Of a DNA stretch of 22,100 nucleotides, positions 1-6,908 are shown in pieces. The stretch lies in contig DJVH01000046.1 in assembly GCA_002440825.1 (NCBI GenBank), positions 6,584-28,683 on the forward strand, read 5' to 3'. Within the stretch, counting starts at the first letter, position 1. Each line of letters opens with the position of its first letter. Source of the stretch: Bacteriovoracaceae bacterium UBA6261 (lineage in GTDB: Bacteria; Bdellovibrionota; Bacteriovoracia; Bacteriovoracales; Bacteriovoracaceae). The position numbers and the translations under genes were made by a program. A model generated the notes under the pieces. That model saw nothing but the letters and a program-made list of their open reading frames with translations. It had not been told where the DNA came from and searched no databases.

Positions 1-382
1 CCAGATTCGTATTCCCATCGAGATAATTGTAACCATAGCAAGGAAGATTTTTAGCATTCGGAGCATTGGTGCAAAGTTTTTCATTAAACCAGATGCGTCC
101 TTTGAGATCTGGATGATCAATGTCTACACCGCTGTCGAGAACCGCCACGATAAGATCTTTTTTCGAAGTGGCCATCGCGCTTGTATCTACCCAATTGATA
201 TCCGTTCCGGGAATTCCCTGAACCTTGATACGATCGAGATCAGAAATATTTTTTAAAATAATCTGTCCTGAATTTTTAAGCGCCCATTGCTTGGAGGAAA
301 GCGGATCGGAAAATGTTTTTTCCCCGGCCACGGCCGAAAGCGCAGAAAGCGCTGCAAGAGTCAGCAACATTGTCTTTTTCAT
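1..382 (-). CDS. Subtilisin-like (S8) serine protease, N-terminal part, cut by window start
   Basis: The frame reads from an ATG at 382 to the window edge (127 codons), so the His and Ser catalytic regions are missing. Residues 1-20 look like a Sec signal peptide (MKKTMLLTLAALSALSAVAG). Residues 31-39 (KQWALKNSG) match the short N-terminal stretch before the catalytic domain in many bacterial subtilases. Residues 78-95 (IVAVLDSGVDIDHPDLKG) form the catalytic Asp block with Asp83, and YGYNYLDGN follows. The family cleaves peptide bonds with an Asp-His-Ser triad, and here export is predicted. There is little room for an I9-type propeptide. The ATG overlaps the stop of the upstream 1013-residue gene as ATGA, so the two are probably translationally coupled and may work together. 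Family assignment is firm; substrate is unknown. Confidence 0.9.
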   Translation of the reverse strand, partial: MKKTMLLTLAALSALSAVAGEKTFSDPLSSKQWALKNSGQIILKNISDLDRIKVQGIPGTDINWVDTSAMATSKKDLIVAVLDSGVDIDHPDLKGRIWFNEKLCTNAPNAKNLPCYGYNYLDGNTNL

Positions 383-3300
383 AGTCCTACCCTCAACCAT
401 GCACCTGAGAACTCACCTTCAGATAACCCCAACAAATCTCTCACAACATCCAATGGACCATTCCACTGCTTGCTGCCGATTTTTCCGACTGTGTTGGAAT
501 AAATCGTGTCATTCAAAATTTCTGAATGCTGACGGAAACCATCCATCGTTCCATAGATATAAAGATTATTTTCACCAATAATATTTTTGAAATCTTTAAA
601 TTCAAGATAAGTGAAAAGATCATCGAGCAACTCAACATCACAAGAAGCCAGATCTTCTTCCGTTTTTGTTTTTTGACATCTTTTCAACGTAAACTGAACA
701 GCTGCCAAGTCACCACACGCAGGTGAATTGCGATCCTGTTCTTCCAGGTTCTGACAGCCGCGTTCCTGTTTATAACGGGCTTCAATGGCATCGATCTCGC
801 TGCGCTTGATACTATTGAGCCGCTCAATTCCGCGATCGTATAAATTAATGTGAAATCCGATTCTAAAGAGTCTCAATTTCTCGAAATCAATTTGATCAGC
901 ATCAAACAGTGACGATTCGAATTTCAAGTTCACTTTGTTCATCATCTTTTTCAGTTTTTTAGGAGATAGAGACCAGCCCTGCTTGGAATCTGAAAGCGAC
1001 ATGAACTTATGACCGAACTTTTGATCTTCGCCCACCTCTGATTCATAGCGGATACTTTGCGTATACGACCTTCCAAAGAACGTATCTCCAGGATTGGCAT
1101 CTCCGTCTTCCGAAATAGAGACGTTTCCATCAGTTTGCTGAGAAAGATAATAGTTCGCCATTTTCTTTGAGAAAGCTTCGGCATTGACTCCTGACATGAA
1201 ATCCTTATTGACGCTGAAATAACGTCCTTTGATTCCATCTTTCGCTGTTATGTCGTAATAAGTTTTTCCTTTAATGGATTTCATTTTCCAGAACAACAGA
1301 GAGAAGTTGGCGCTGCGGTCTTTAAAATTAGCTTCCATCTGCACAGGCTTCATATTGCTGTTGAGGATTTCGAAATCTTTATCTTTCAGAACGTTGTAAA
1401 CACCAAGGGCGTTTGAGTAAAAATTGGGATTTTCCTCAAGGTCGCTTGAAAGGTTGACCATATACGATTTCATTCTGTAATGACCGGCATCGTATTCTCC
1501 GGAAACTCTCAGAAGAGAAATAAATTCAGTAATTGAAAAGCTGAGATTGATATTTTTAACAAAACCTTTGTCATCGTAAATCTGAAGGACTTTCGGACTT
1601 TTCTTATAAATGTGAATTCGCTTTATCGCCGTCACACCTGCGCCGGCACCAATCCCTGCACCGATGAGCCCTGTTGAGAAATTAAGTTTTACTTCTGCAG
1701 TCGGCATTAACCGGTCAGTCATGATGAGAGATTCACCAGTATCGAGATACTGATCAATTTCTTTCAGGAGCTGCTGAATTTTCTTTGCTTTCTCGTCATT
1801 GGACTCCGTGGAATTTTTAAGTTCAGAGAGCGAGAAATATCTCTCGCGCAGCGAGCGCTTAAGAAGATTGACGAACATATTTTTGTACGGTTCTTTCAAA
1901 CTCTCGCGAAGATTTTTGACCGGCTTCACGTGCGAAAATGTACGAACGAGTGACGTTGTCGCTTTTACACTGGCCGACATTCCGTTTCCTAGTCCCTCTA
2001 TTCCAAGGAAGACCCCCAGGTCTACACTCGCTCCGAATGTATCAGCGAGCTGAACAAGGTTGTCCGTTCCGAGATAATTTCCGAGAACAATATCACGTGA
2101 AAGAATAAGTTGTCCGCTGGCGATCGGACTGTGCCATGTATCGATTCCGATTGGAAGAAGTTCGCCGGTTTGAATAAAGTGATTCAAGCCGTCTTCAAAC
2201 TGCTTCTGGAAAAATTTGCTTCTGGTTTTCTGTAAATCGTAACCTTCGAGGTACGTATTGAATTTTGCAATAGCGTTGTCGATGACGTTACTTTGAATTT
2301 TTGCATACAAATAAAAGCGAAGTTGTTCAAAGGGAGATTCAGCATCGCCGTAAGCAAAACGTGAAGCGTACCCGGGAAAATCTTTTTCTAAAAGTTTTCC
2401 TTCTTTGACGGAATCGCCGATTGTGATTTTATGATTAAAGGCCATGGCGGCAGTTTTCTCATTGAACAGCTTATTAAGTGAGTTTCTTCTCGAAATCAAT
2501 TTTTCAACAAGCACGGCAGAAACATCAGCAGGAAAATAAGCTCCATTGATCATTTGCTTAAAGTCTTCGCGGGTAAGCTTGTTTAATTTTCTCAGCATCC
2601 ACTGGGCATCTTCGAGCGTGGTCGCAAATTCATTGCCGGTAAAATGCGAAAGGACAACCGCTTTGTTGTCGATTTTACCGCTGATCCAGCTGAACTTGTT
2701 GATGCTTTCATACAGATCGGAAAGAGAATATGGAATAACTAAACCTCGCAGCGTTCTACTGTTAATGGTTTGCGTTGGGACGCCCAGAGCAACGTTATAA
2801 AAATCGGTTTCACTTGGCTCTGTGACAGCGACGTCCTGAACTTCCAGAAGAAGATCATCCACTTTTTTCACCCATCGCTCTGAAGCTCCGAGTGTATTTT
2901 CAGGTATATCTTTTTTCAGGAATTGCTCACGTTCTTCCAGAGACCTGAAACGAACCAGAACTTTTTTGATGTATTTGATCGCTGGAATTTTATAACCCAG
3001 CTTTCTCAAAAGATTTTTTCTCAAAAGCATCGAGTGCAGAGTTTTATCGAGATGGATGGTGTAAATGCCACCGCCATTTTCAGGAATAACATTAAAGCGG
3101 TAAAGTCCTGAATTAGATGTCAGCGCCCCTTCAAAAGAAACAACCTGATTCTCGTCAAGACCGATGGCCTCCTGGTCATTCAATACACTGGCTTGATTTG
3201 ACCATATTTCATTTTCTTTCGGCTGTAGCAGCGAAAGATCAATATTCCGCAATTGCGAAAGGTCCTGAGCTTCCCTGGCCGTCAGTTGATTGCCGCCATA

Positions 3301-3420
3301 AAGAAGGTCATCACTGGCCATCCTCACCCCTTTTTGCAAAGGCACAAAGGATTCGCCCGCGAAAATCTGGACGCTAATAAACGACGAGAACAATAAAATT
3401 GCACTGATTAATGTTTTCAT
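379..3420 (-). CDS. Large exported protein of unknown function (1013 aa), coupled to a subtilase
   Basis: I do not recognise a named domain. Residues 1-21 form a signal peptide (MKTLISAILLFSSFISVQIFA). Residues 120-170 and 205-320 look like compact conserved-type regions (for example LLRKNLLRKLGYKIP and FATTLEDAQWMLRKL). Two glycine-rich hydrophobic patches lie at about 465-485 and 583-597, the latter reading STGLIGAGIGAGAGVTA. The only four cysteines of the mature protein are clustered near residues 895-935 at intervals of 12, 12 and 11 residues, as for two disulfides. The stop overlaps the ATG of the downstream subtilase (ATGA), so they share a transcript. No good Shine-Dalgarno sequence is visible before this ATG, but a later start would lose the signal peptide. 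It could be an envelope structural protein, a protease substrate or an effector; the sequence does not decide. Confidence 0.85.
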   Translation of the reverse strand: MKTLISAILLFSSFISVQIFAGESFVPLQKGVRMASDDLLYGGNQLTAREAQDLSQLRNIDLSLLQPKENEIWSNQASVLNDQEAIGLDENQVVSFEGALTSNSGLYRFNVIPENGGGIYTIHLDKTLHSMLLRKNLLRKLGYKIPAIKYIKKVLVRFRSLEEREQFLKKDIPENTLGASERWVKKVDDLLLEVQDVAVTEPSETDFYNVALGVPTQTINSRTLRGLVIPYSLSDLYESINKFSWISGKIDNKAVVLSHFTGNEFATTLEDAQWMLRKLNKLTREDFKQMINGAYFPADVSAVLVEKLISRRNSLNKLFNEKTAAMAFNHKITIGDSVKEGKLLEKDFPGYASRFAYGDAESPFEQLRFYLYAKIQSNVIDNAIAKFNTYLEGYDLQKTRSKFFQKQFEDGLNHFIQTGELLPIGIDTWHSPIASGQLILSRDIVLGNYLGTDNLVQLADTFGASVDLGVFLGIEGLGNGMSASVKATTSLVRTFSHVKPVKNLRESLKEPYKNMFVNLLKRSLRERYFSLSELKNSTESNDEKAKKIQQLLKEIDQYLDTGESLIMTDRLMPTAEVKLNFSTGLIGAGIGAGAGVTAIKRIHIYKKSPKVLQIYDDKGFVKNINLSFSITEFISLLRVSGEYDAGHYRMKSYMVNLSSDLEENPNFYSNALGVYNVLKDKDFEILNSNMKPVQMEANFKDRSANFSLLFWKMKSIKGKTYYDITAKDGIKGRYFSVNKDFMSGVNAEAFSKKMANYYLSQQTDGNVSISEDGDANPGDTFFGRSYTQSIRYESEVGEDQKFGHKFMSLSDSKQGWSLSPKKLKKMMNKVNLKFESSLFDADQIDFEKLRLFRIGFHINLYDRGIERLNSIKRSEIDAIEARYKQERGCQNLEEQDRNSPACGDLAAVQFTLKRCQKTKTEEDLASCDVELLDDLFTYLEFKDFKNIIGENNLYIYGTMDGFRQHSEILNDTIYSNTVGKIGSKQWNGPLDVVRDLLGLSEGEFSGAWLRVGL

Positions 3421-3480
3421 ACGACCAAACTATGCAATTCACAGTCCAGCTTTTGATTTCAATTGTATTGGGGAGCTAGA

Positions 3481-3513
3481 AAAAGACAGCTGTCTAAAGT
3501 TTAGACAGCTGTT
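3481..3513 (-). terminator. Intrinsic terminator after the 318-residue exported protein gene
   Basis: A perfect 13-bp inverted repeat (3486-3498 with 3500-3512, acagctgtctaaa and its complement) is followed on the minus strand by a T run (complement of the A run at 3480-3484). It lies 16 bases past the stop at 3529. It separates the two-gene operon above from the 1013-residue gene below. Confidence 0.85.
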
Positions 3514-3528
3514 TATATGGTAATCGGA

Positions 3529-4485
3529 TTATTTTTTGTTTTTAAACTCGCCGAAATAATGAATCACATCATTGCCATTCTGATTGATAATCCACTTGGA
3601 AAGAGGTCCGTATTTAACAACCATTTCATCGAGTTTCGCTTTATCTACAGGACAGGTAAGTCCCATTTCAGCGACAGAGTTTTTAAATTTTTCCACTGTC
3701 GAACCGGAAGGAAATTTCGAGCAATTTATAGATTCATCCATTGAAGAATCGATATAGTCAGTGAAATCGATTTTTTTCACTTGCACCCATTTGTTTTTTT
3801 CGCATTCGATGTAAGGACCAAGATTGTGTTCTACCCCCATTACATCATCATGTTTTTGAAGAATATGATTCCAGAATCTCATCCCGTTAAAGTTGGCCGA
3901 AAGATCGCCGTAACTGAAAACGCCGTTACCGATCTTGTTTCCACCTAGAAAGATTTTTTCTCTGACCACTCCACCCTTAATAGCTTTAGTAGTTCCTTTT
4001 TTCTTCAAGTAATTGGCCGTAAAGTAGGCGAACCCCTGACCGAAAAAATGTTCAAATTTATCTGCCCCGATGATGACATTATTAAAATTGAGTATAGGTG
4101 AAATGGTAATTCCTGATCTGGCGATGAAAGTCACGCCCATTCCCAATCCATCCCACGCTGACCAGTCTGAATAAACGGATTCAGACATCACAACCGGACG
4201 CTTTGGAATGTCCACATTATTCAAAATATCTTTCACCAGAATTCCGTTCATATGGTTGGCGAAATATTTACGGAGTTCTTTATAAAGAGCTTCTTCATTG
4301 CAAGAAGCCTGAGCCTGATTGAGATCATTCAACGCCTGGGCCACATATTTATTAGTGTATTCATTAATAATGACCGAACTATCCTCTAGTGAAGATTGGC
4401 GATTTGTAAATCCATCTGTTTCAGAAGCGATGACTGAAACGGCAGCGGCAAAGGCGAAAATTCCGAGCATCCATTTTGTTTTCAT
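3529..4485 (-). CDS. Exported protein of unknown function, 318 aa, YfiM/DUF2279-like signature
   Basis: Residues 1-20 are a signal peptide (MKTKWMLGIFAFAAAVSVIA). The N-terminal third is polar. Residues 140-155 (GADKFEHFFGQGFAYF) and 190-205 (FSYGDLSANFNGMRFW) recall the DKxxHF and later D-x-x-A-N-x-x-G patterns of small envelope proteins of the YfiM/DUF2279 kind. That resemblance is from memory and is inference only. Four cysteines follow the signal peptide. The start is 12 bases after the stop of the caspase-like gene, with GGAAG in the gap as ribosome binding site, so the pair is one operon. A strong terminator follows. The role is unknown, probably periplasmic or outer-membrane associated. 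Confidence 0.85.
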   Translation of the reverse strand: MKTKWMLGIFAFAAAVSVIASETDGFTNRQSSLEDSSVIINEYTNKYVAQALNDLNQAQASCNEEALYKELRKYFANHMNGILVKDILNNVDIPKRPVVMSESVYSDWSAWDGLGMGVTFIARSGITISPILNFNNVIIGADKFEHFFGQGFAYFTANYLKKKGTTKAIKGGVVREKIFLGGNKIGNGVFSYGDLSANFNGMRFWNHILQKHDDVMGVEHNLGPYIECEKNKWVQVKKIDFTDYIDSSMDESINCSKFPSGSTVEKFKNSVAEMGLTCPVDKAKLDEMVVKYGPLSKWIINQNGNDVIHYFGEFKNKK

Positions 4486-4497
4486 ATTGAGCTTCCG

Positions 4498-5694
4498 TTA
4501 TTTTTTAAGCTCAGCAAAGCCTTCAATATAAGCTTTGAATTCAGTTGTAAGAGTTGTTGATCCGTGTCCTGCAAGGTTTACAAGTGTGCATGTGCCTGGT
4601 TTATAAACGCCAGTCAGAGGAACTTTATCGCAGGAGATTTCCACTTTGCAGGATTTAAAATCGCACTCGACTTGTTCCTGAGAAAAAGGATTGTAAGTTA
4701 AATTCACCCCCGTCAGTGACTTTTCAAGAGCTGTCATACACTCACCTCTTAAATTTTTTGTCGCACTTACCGGACAAAGAAAATCGAAAAGAACAGCCTT
4801 GTATTCTTCAAGCGAGGAGTTCTTGGTGATGTTCGTCGTTGCATTGAAGCTCAAAAGAGATTTCGCCATGATTCGCTTGCAATCAGAAGACTGGTTTTTC
4901 ACACAGAAAAACTTATAAAACGGCAAACCACCATCGTGGTACTCGCCCCAGAAACCAATATAAGGATTGTTGTCTGGTTTCAGACGAAGACACATTCCCG
5001 CTTTATTGCAAGGAACTGGTTCATTGAATGATTTTGAATTTGTCTGGGCCCATTCGTTACTTGGATAAAATCCTTCTTCTGTCAGATAGAAATTTCCGTC
5101 ACTGTGAAGTTTCTGGAAGTTGGTTGAAGTCATTGAACCTGCAACAGGAATTTCCCACACATCCGAAAGGAAAGGAGCCAGATTAAAACCGCTGTTGCAT
5201 CCGTGAAGATAAACGTATGCGTCTTTTGTAAAATGGCCTTTGAGCTCTTCAAGACCTTTTGTATTTAAAGTTAAGCGATGAGCTTTACCGTCGAGATGAA
5301 TTCCGTATTGAGCAGAACTGTGGCTGAAAATATCCATTGAAGCGATCTGATTAAATTTCGCTGCTTCTTCAATAAAACTTTTTCCATTAAAAGTTGAACG
5401 ATCTTTTTTGATTAATTGAAAGCCCCAGGCATTGAGAAGGGCCTTGTTATCCATTTCCGGCTCATCGTGAGAAATCATCACGATTTGATCCCCGGGATAA
5501 AGCTGGCTGTATTTGAGAGCTTTGGATCTGGCGACTTGTTGAAATTGAGTTCCAAGATCATCTCCAGCACCTGCCACAAGAATGTGAGTCGGTTTATTTG
5601 GGTCGAGCTTGTCAGTGTTTAAAGCGGTGACAAGAAAAGCGTGAGATTTAAAGGCCATAAGGCACAGAAGAAGCGTTGTAACTTTTTTCAACAT
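4498..5694 (-). CDS. Exported putative clan CD (caspase/CHAT/DUF4347-like) cysteine peptidase
   Basis: The start is placed at the ATG at 5694, giving 398 residues. It has AGAGGA just upstream and gives a clean signal peptide (MLKKVTTLLLCLMAFKSHAF), whereas the open frame runs back another 32 codons without one. Residues 36-43 (THILVAGA) begin a Rossmann-like block. Residues 119-127 (SMDIFSHSS) place a His125, and residues 159-169 (AYVYLHGCNSG) place a Cys166 after a hydrophobic strand. This His then hydrophobic-GC-x-SG layout is that of caspase-fold peptidases, closest by eye to DUF4347/CHAT domains, where an SHG and a YGCN motif are usual. Here the Gly after His is Ser. The C-terminal half (about 215-398) is Cys-rich and unassigned. 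It is first in an operon with the 318-residue exported protein. The gene is certain; the peptidase call is inference. Confidence 0.8.
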   Translation of the reverse strand: MLKKVTTLLLCLMAFKSHAFLVTALNTDKLDPNKPTHILVAGAGDDLGTQFQQVARSKALKYSQLYPGDQIVMISHDEPEMDNKALLNAWGFQLIKKDRSTFNGKSFIEEAAKFNQIASMDIFSHSSAQYGIHLDGKAHRLTLNTKGLEELKGHFTKDAYVYLHGCNSGFNLAPFLSDVWEIPVAGSMTSTNFQKLHSDGNFYLTEEGFYPSNEWAQTNSKSFNEPVPCNKAGMCLRLKPDNNPYIGFWGEYHDGGLPFYKFFCVKNQSSDCKRIMAKSLLSFNATTNITKNSSLEEYKAVLFDFLCPVSATKNLRGECMTALEKSLTGVNLTYNPFSQEQVECDFKSCKVEISCDKVPLTGVYKPGTCTLVNLAGHGSTTLTTEFKAYIEGFAELKK

Positions 5695-5728
5695 AAGGTC
5701 CTCTTGAGAGTGTTTAAAATGCCCGGAG

Positions 5729-5758
5729 AATACAAGGCAGGACGTGGAAATAGAACAA
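5729..5758 (-). promoter_or_regulatory. Possible sigma-70-type promoter for the caspase-like gene
   Basis: On the minus strand TTGTTC and TGTATT are separated by 18 bases, about 35 bases upstream of the ATG at 5694. Matches are 3 and 4 of 6 to the usual boxes, so this is only a candidate. It lies correctly between the terminator of the upstream lipoprotein gene and this operon. Confidence 0.3.
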
Positions 5759-5787
5759 ACAGGATATTTTTTACACGATGAGATTGC

Positions 5788-5820
5788 CAAAAAAAAGGCC
5801 GCTTTGCAGCGGCCCTTTTA
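5788..5820 (-). terminator. Intrinsic terminator of the poly-Gly lipoprotein gene
   Basis: A GC-only 6-bp stem (ggccgc at 5797-5802 with gcggcc at 5809-5814) is extended by A-T pairs and followed on the minus strand by eight T residues (complement of 5789-5796). It lies about 25 bases past the stop at 5840. Confidence 0.9.
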
Positions 5821-5839
5821 AAAGACTTTTTTTAGAAAA

Positions 5840-6691
5840 TTAAAGAGTGATTCCGAAAACTTCCGGAAGGAATTTTTGCTCAAGGTTTTGAGCGCTTGTT
5901 CCGATTTTTGCAGCAACTTTTGCAAGAACGTCAGCTTTAGCTTTTGAATTGCCAGCTGCTTCCTGAATTTCCTGAACGCTTACACCAGTAAGAGTTTTAA
6001 GGTCAGACAGAAGTGCTGATTGATCTTGTTCTGTAAGCTCGCCGTTTCCATGTGATAGCATTTTTTCGATTTTTGAACCAAGAGTGACCATCGACATAGA
6101 TGTTTCAAGGCTTACGTTATACACGAAAGAAACTTTTGCAGCTTTTTCGTAGAATTTTTGGCGCTCTTGTTCTTTAGCAAGAAGCGAAACGTCTGTTGAA
6201 CCAGCTTCGTCTTCGTATAGGTAACCAGAGTTTCTTCCTTCGTAGTAACCAGTGCCGTAGTTGTAATCAACAACTTCGTAATCGTTACCATAGTAGTCTC
6301 CGTTTACACGGCCAGAAAGAATATCGCTTCTTTCAATTGATCTGAATTCAGAAGCCACTGCACGGTTATTAGAATAATAATCGTAATAAACGATAGAACG
6401 AACGTAGTTAAGACTTACAGCTTTGTATTCGCCGTATTTTGCATCCCAGATAACAAACCATTGTTCCTGACCTGGCTGATACGAACGAGCTGTTTCGTTT
6501 GTATAAAGCATAATTTGAGTTGAATAAGTTCCATCAACACTGTTGAGAGCTGAAACGAATTCTGAAGCAAGGATGCTTGGTGAAGTGTGAGGTCCGTAAG
6601 ATGAACCGCCGCCACCGCCGCCGCCGCCACAGCTTGCAAGTGTTAAAAGTGCAGAAAGCAAAGTTAATTTCAATAATAGAGCTCTGAACAT
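5840..6691 (-). CDS. Predicted lipoprotein with poly-Gly linker and Tyr-rich domain, unknown function
   Basis: The 283-residue product has a lipoprotein signal with the lipobox LASC and Cys21 as the predicted lipidated residue. Eight consecutive glycines follow at once, a flexible tether common in surface lipoproteins. The middle (about 95-165) is rich in Tyr, Asn, Gly and Asp, with many YY and YG pairs and little charge clustering. The last 110 residues are predicted helical and hold a run of Lys, Glu and Ala. The ribosome binding site AGAGGGG sits 4-5 bases before the ATG. It is a single gene with its own terminator downstream and a candidate promoter at 6739-6767. No family was recognised. 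Location in the envelope is likely; which membrane is not determined. Confidence 0.85.
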   Translation of the reverse strand: MFRALLLKLTLLSALLTLASCGGGGGGGGSSYGPHTSPSILASEFVSALNSVDGTYSTQIMLYTNETARSYQPGQEQWFVIWDAKYGEYKAVSLNYVRSIVYYDYYSNNRAVASEFRSIERSDILSGRVNGDYYGNDYEVVDYNYGTGYYEGRNSGYLYEDEAGSTDVSLLAKEQERQKFYEKAAKVSFVYNVSLETSMSMVTLGSKIEKMLSHGNGELTEQDQSALLSDLKTLTGVSVQEIQEAAGNSKAKADVLAKVAAKIGTSAQNLEQKFLPEVFGITL

Positions 6692-6712
6692 TTTCCCCTC
6701 TCTTTTTATGTT

Positions 6713-6725
6713 GTCGGAATCCGAC
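6713..6725 (-). repeat. Small palindrome in the leader of the lipoprotein gene
   Basis: The sequence gtcgga-a-tccgac is a perfect 6-bp dyad around one base. It lies between the candidate promoter and the ribosome binding site of the lipoprotein gene. It could be an operator or a short leader hairpin; no regulator can be named. Confidence 0.4.
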
Positions 6726-6738
6726 TATTTCTAAGAGG

Positions 6739-6767
6739 GATATAGCGTTTCAGGCCCAAGAAGTCGA
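6739..6767 (-). promoter_or_regulatory. Candidate sigma-70-type promoter of the lipoprotein gene
   Basis: On the minus strand TCGACT and TATATC are separated by 17 bases, each matching 4 of 6 consensus positions. The -10 box ends about 47 bases upstream of the ATG at 6691. The icd promoter candidate has an almost identical -35 box (TCGACG). Confidence 0.45.
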
Positions 6768-6908
6768 CCAAATCACTCAAGTGTAAGTGTTTTTGAATAT
6801 CTGCAAGAAATTTAGTCTCTTTTTGACTCCATTTTGTTTAAAGAAGGTGTCAGAAAAAGCCGTTAACACTAGGAGTAGCACCAACTTACTGCTACGTGTG
6901 GGAATGAC

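Noticed and set aside
5695..5790. Upstream extension of the caspase-like gene to an ATG at 5790
   Set aside because: The added 32 residues carry no signal peptide, and the ATG at 5694 has a ribosome binding site and gives a good signal peptide.
6823..6828. TTGACT as -35 of the repeat-protein gene
   Set aside because: No acceptable -10 box lies 16-18 bases downstream.
6875..6895. Hairpin gtagca-N9-tgctac in the leader of the repeat-protein gene
   Set aside because: The stem is only six base pairs, does not cover the ribosome binding site and is within chance expectation.
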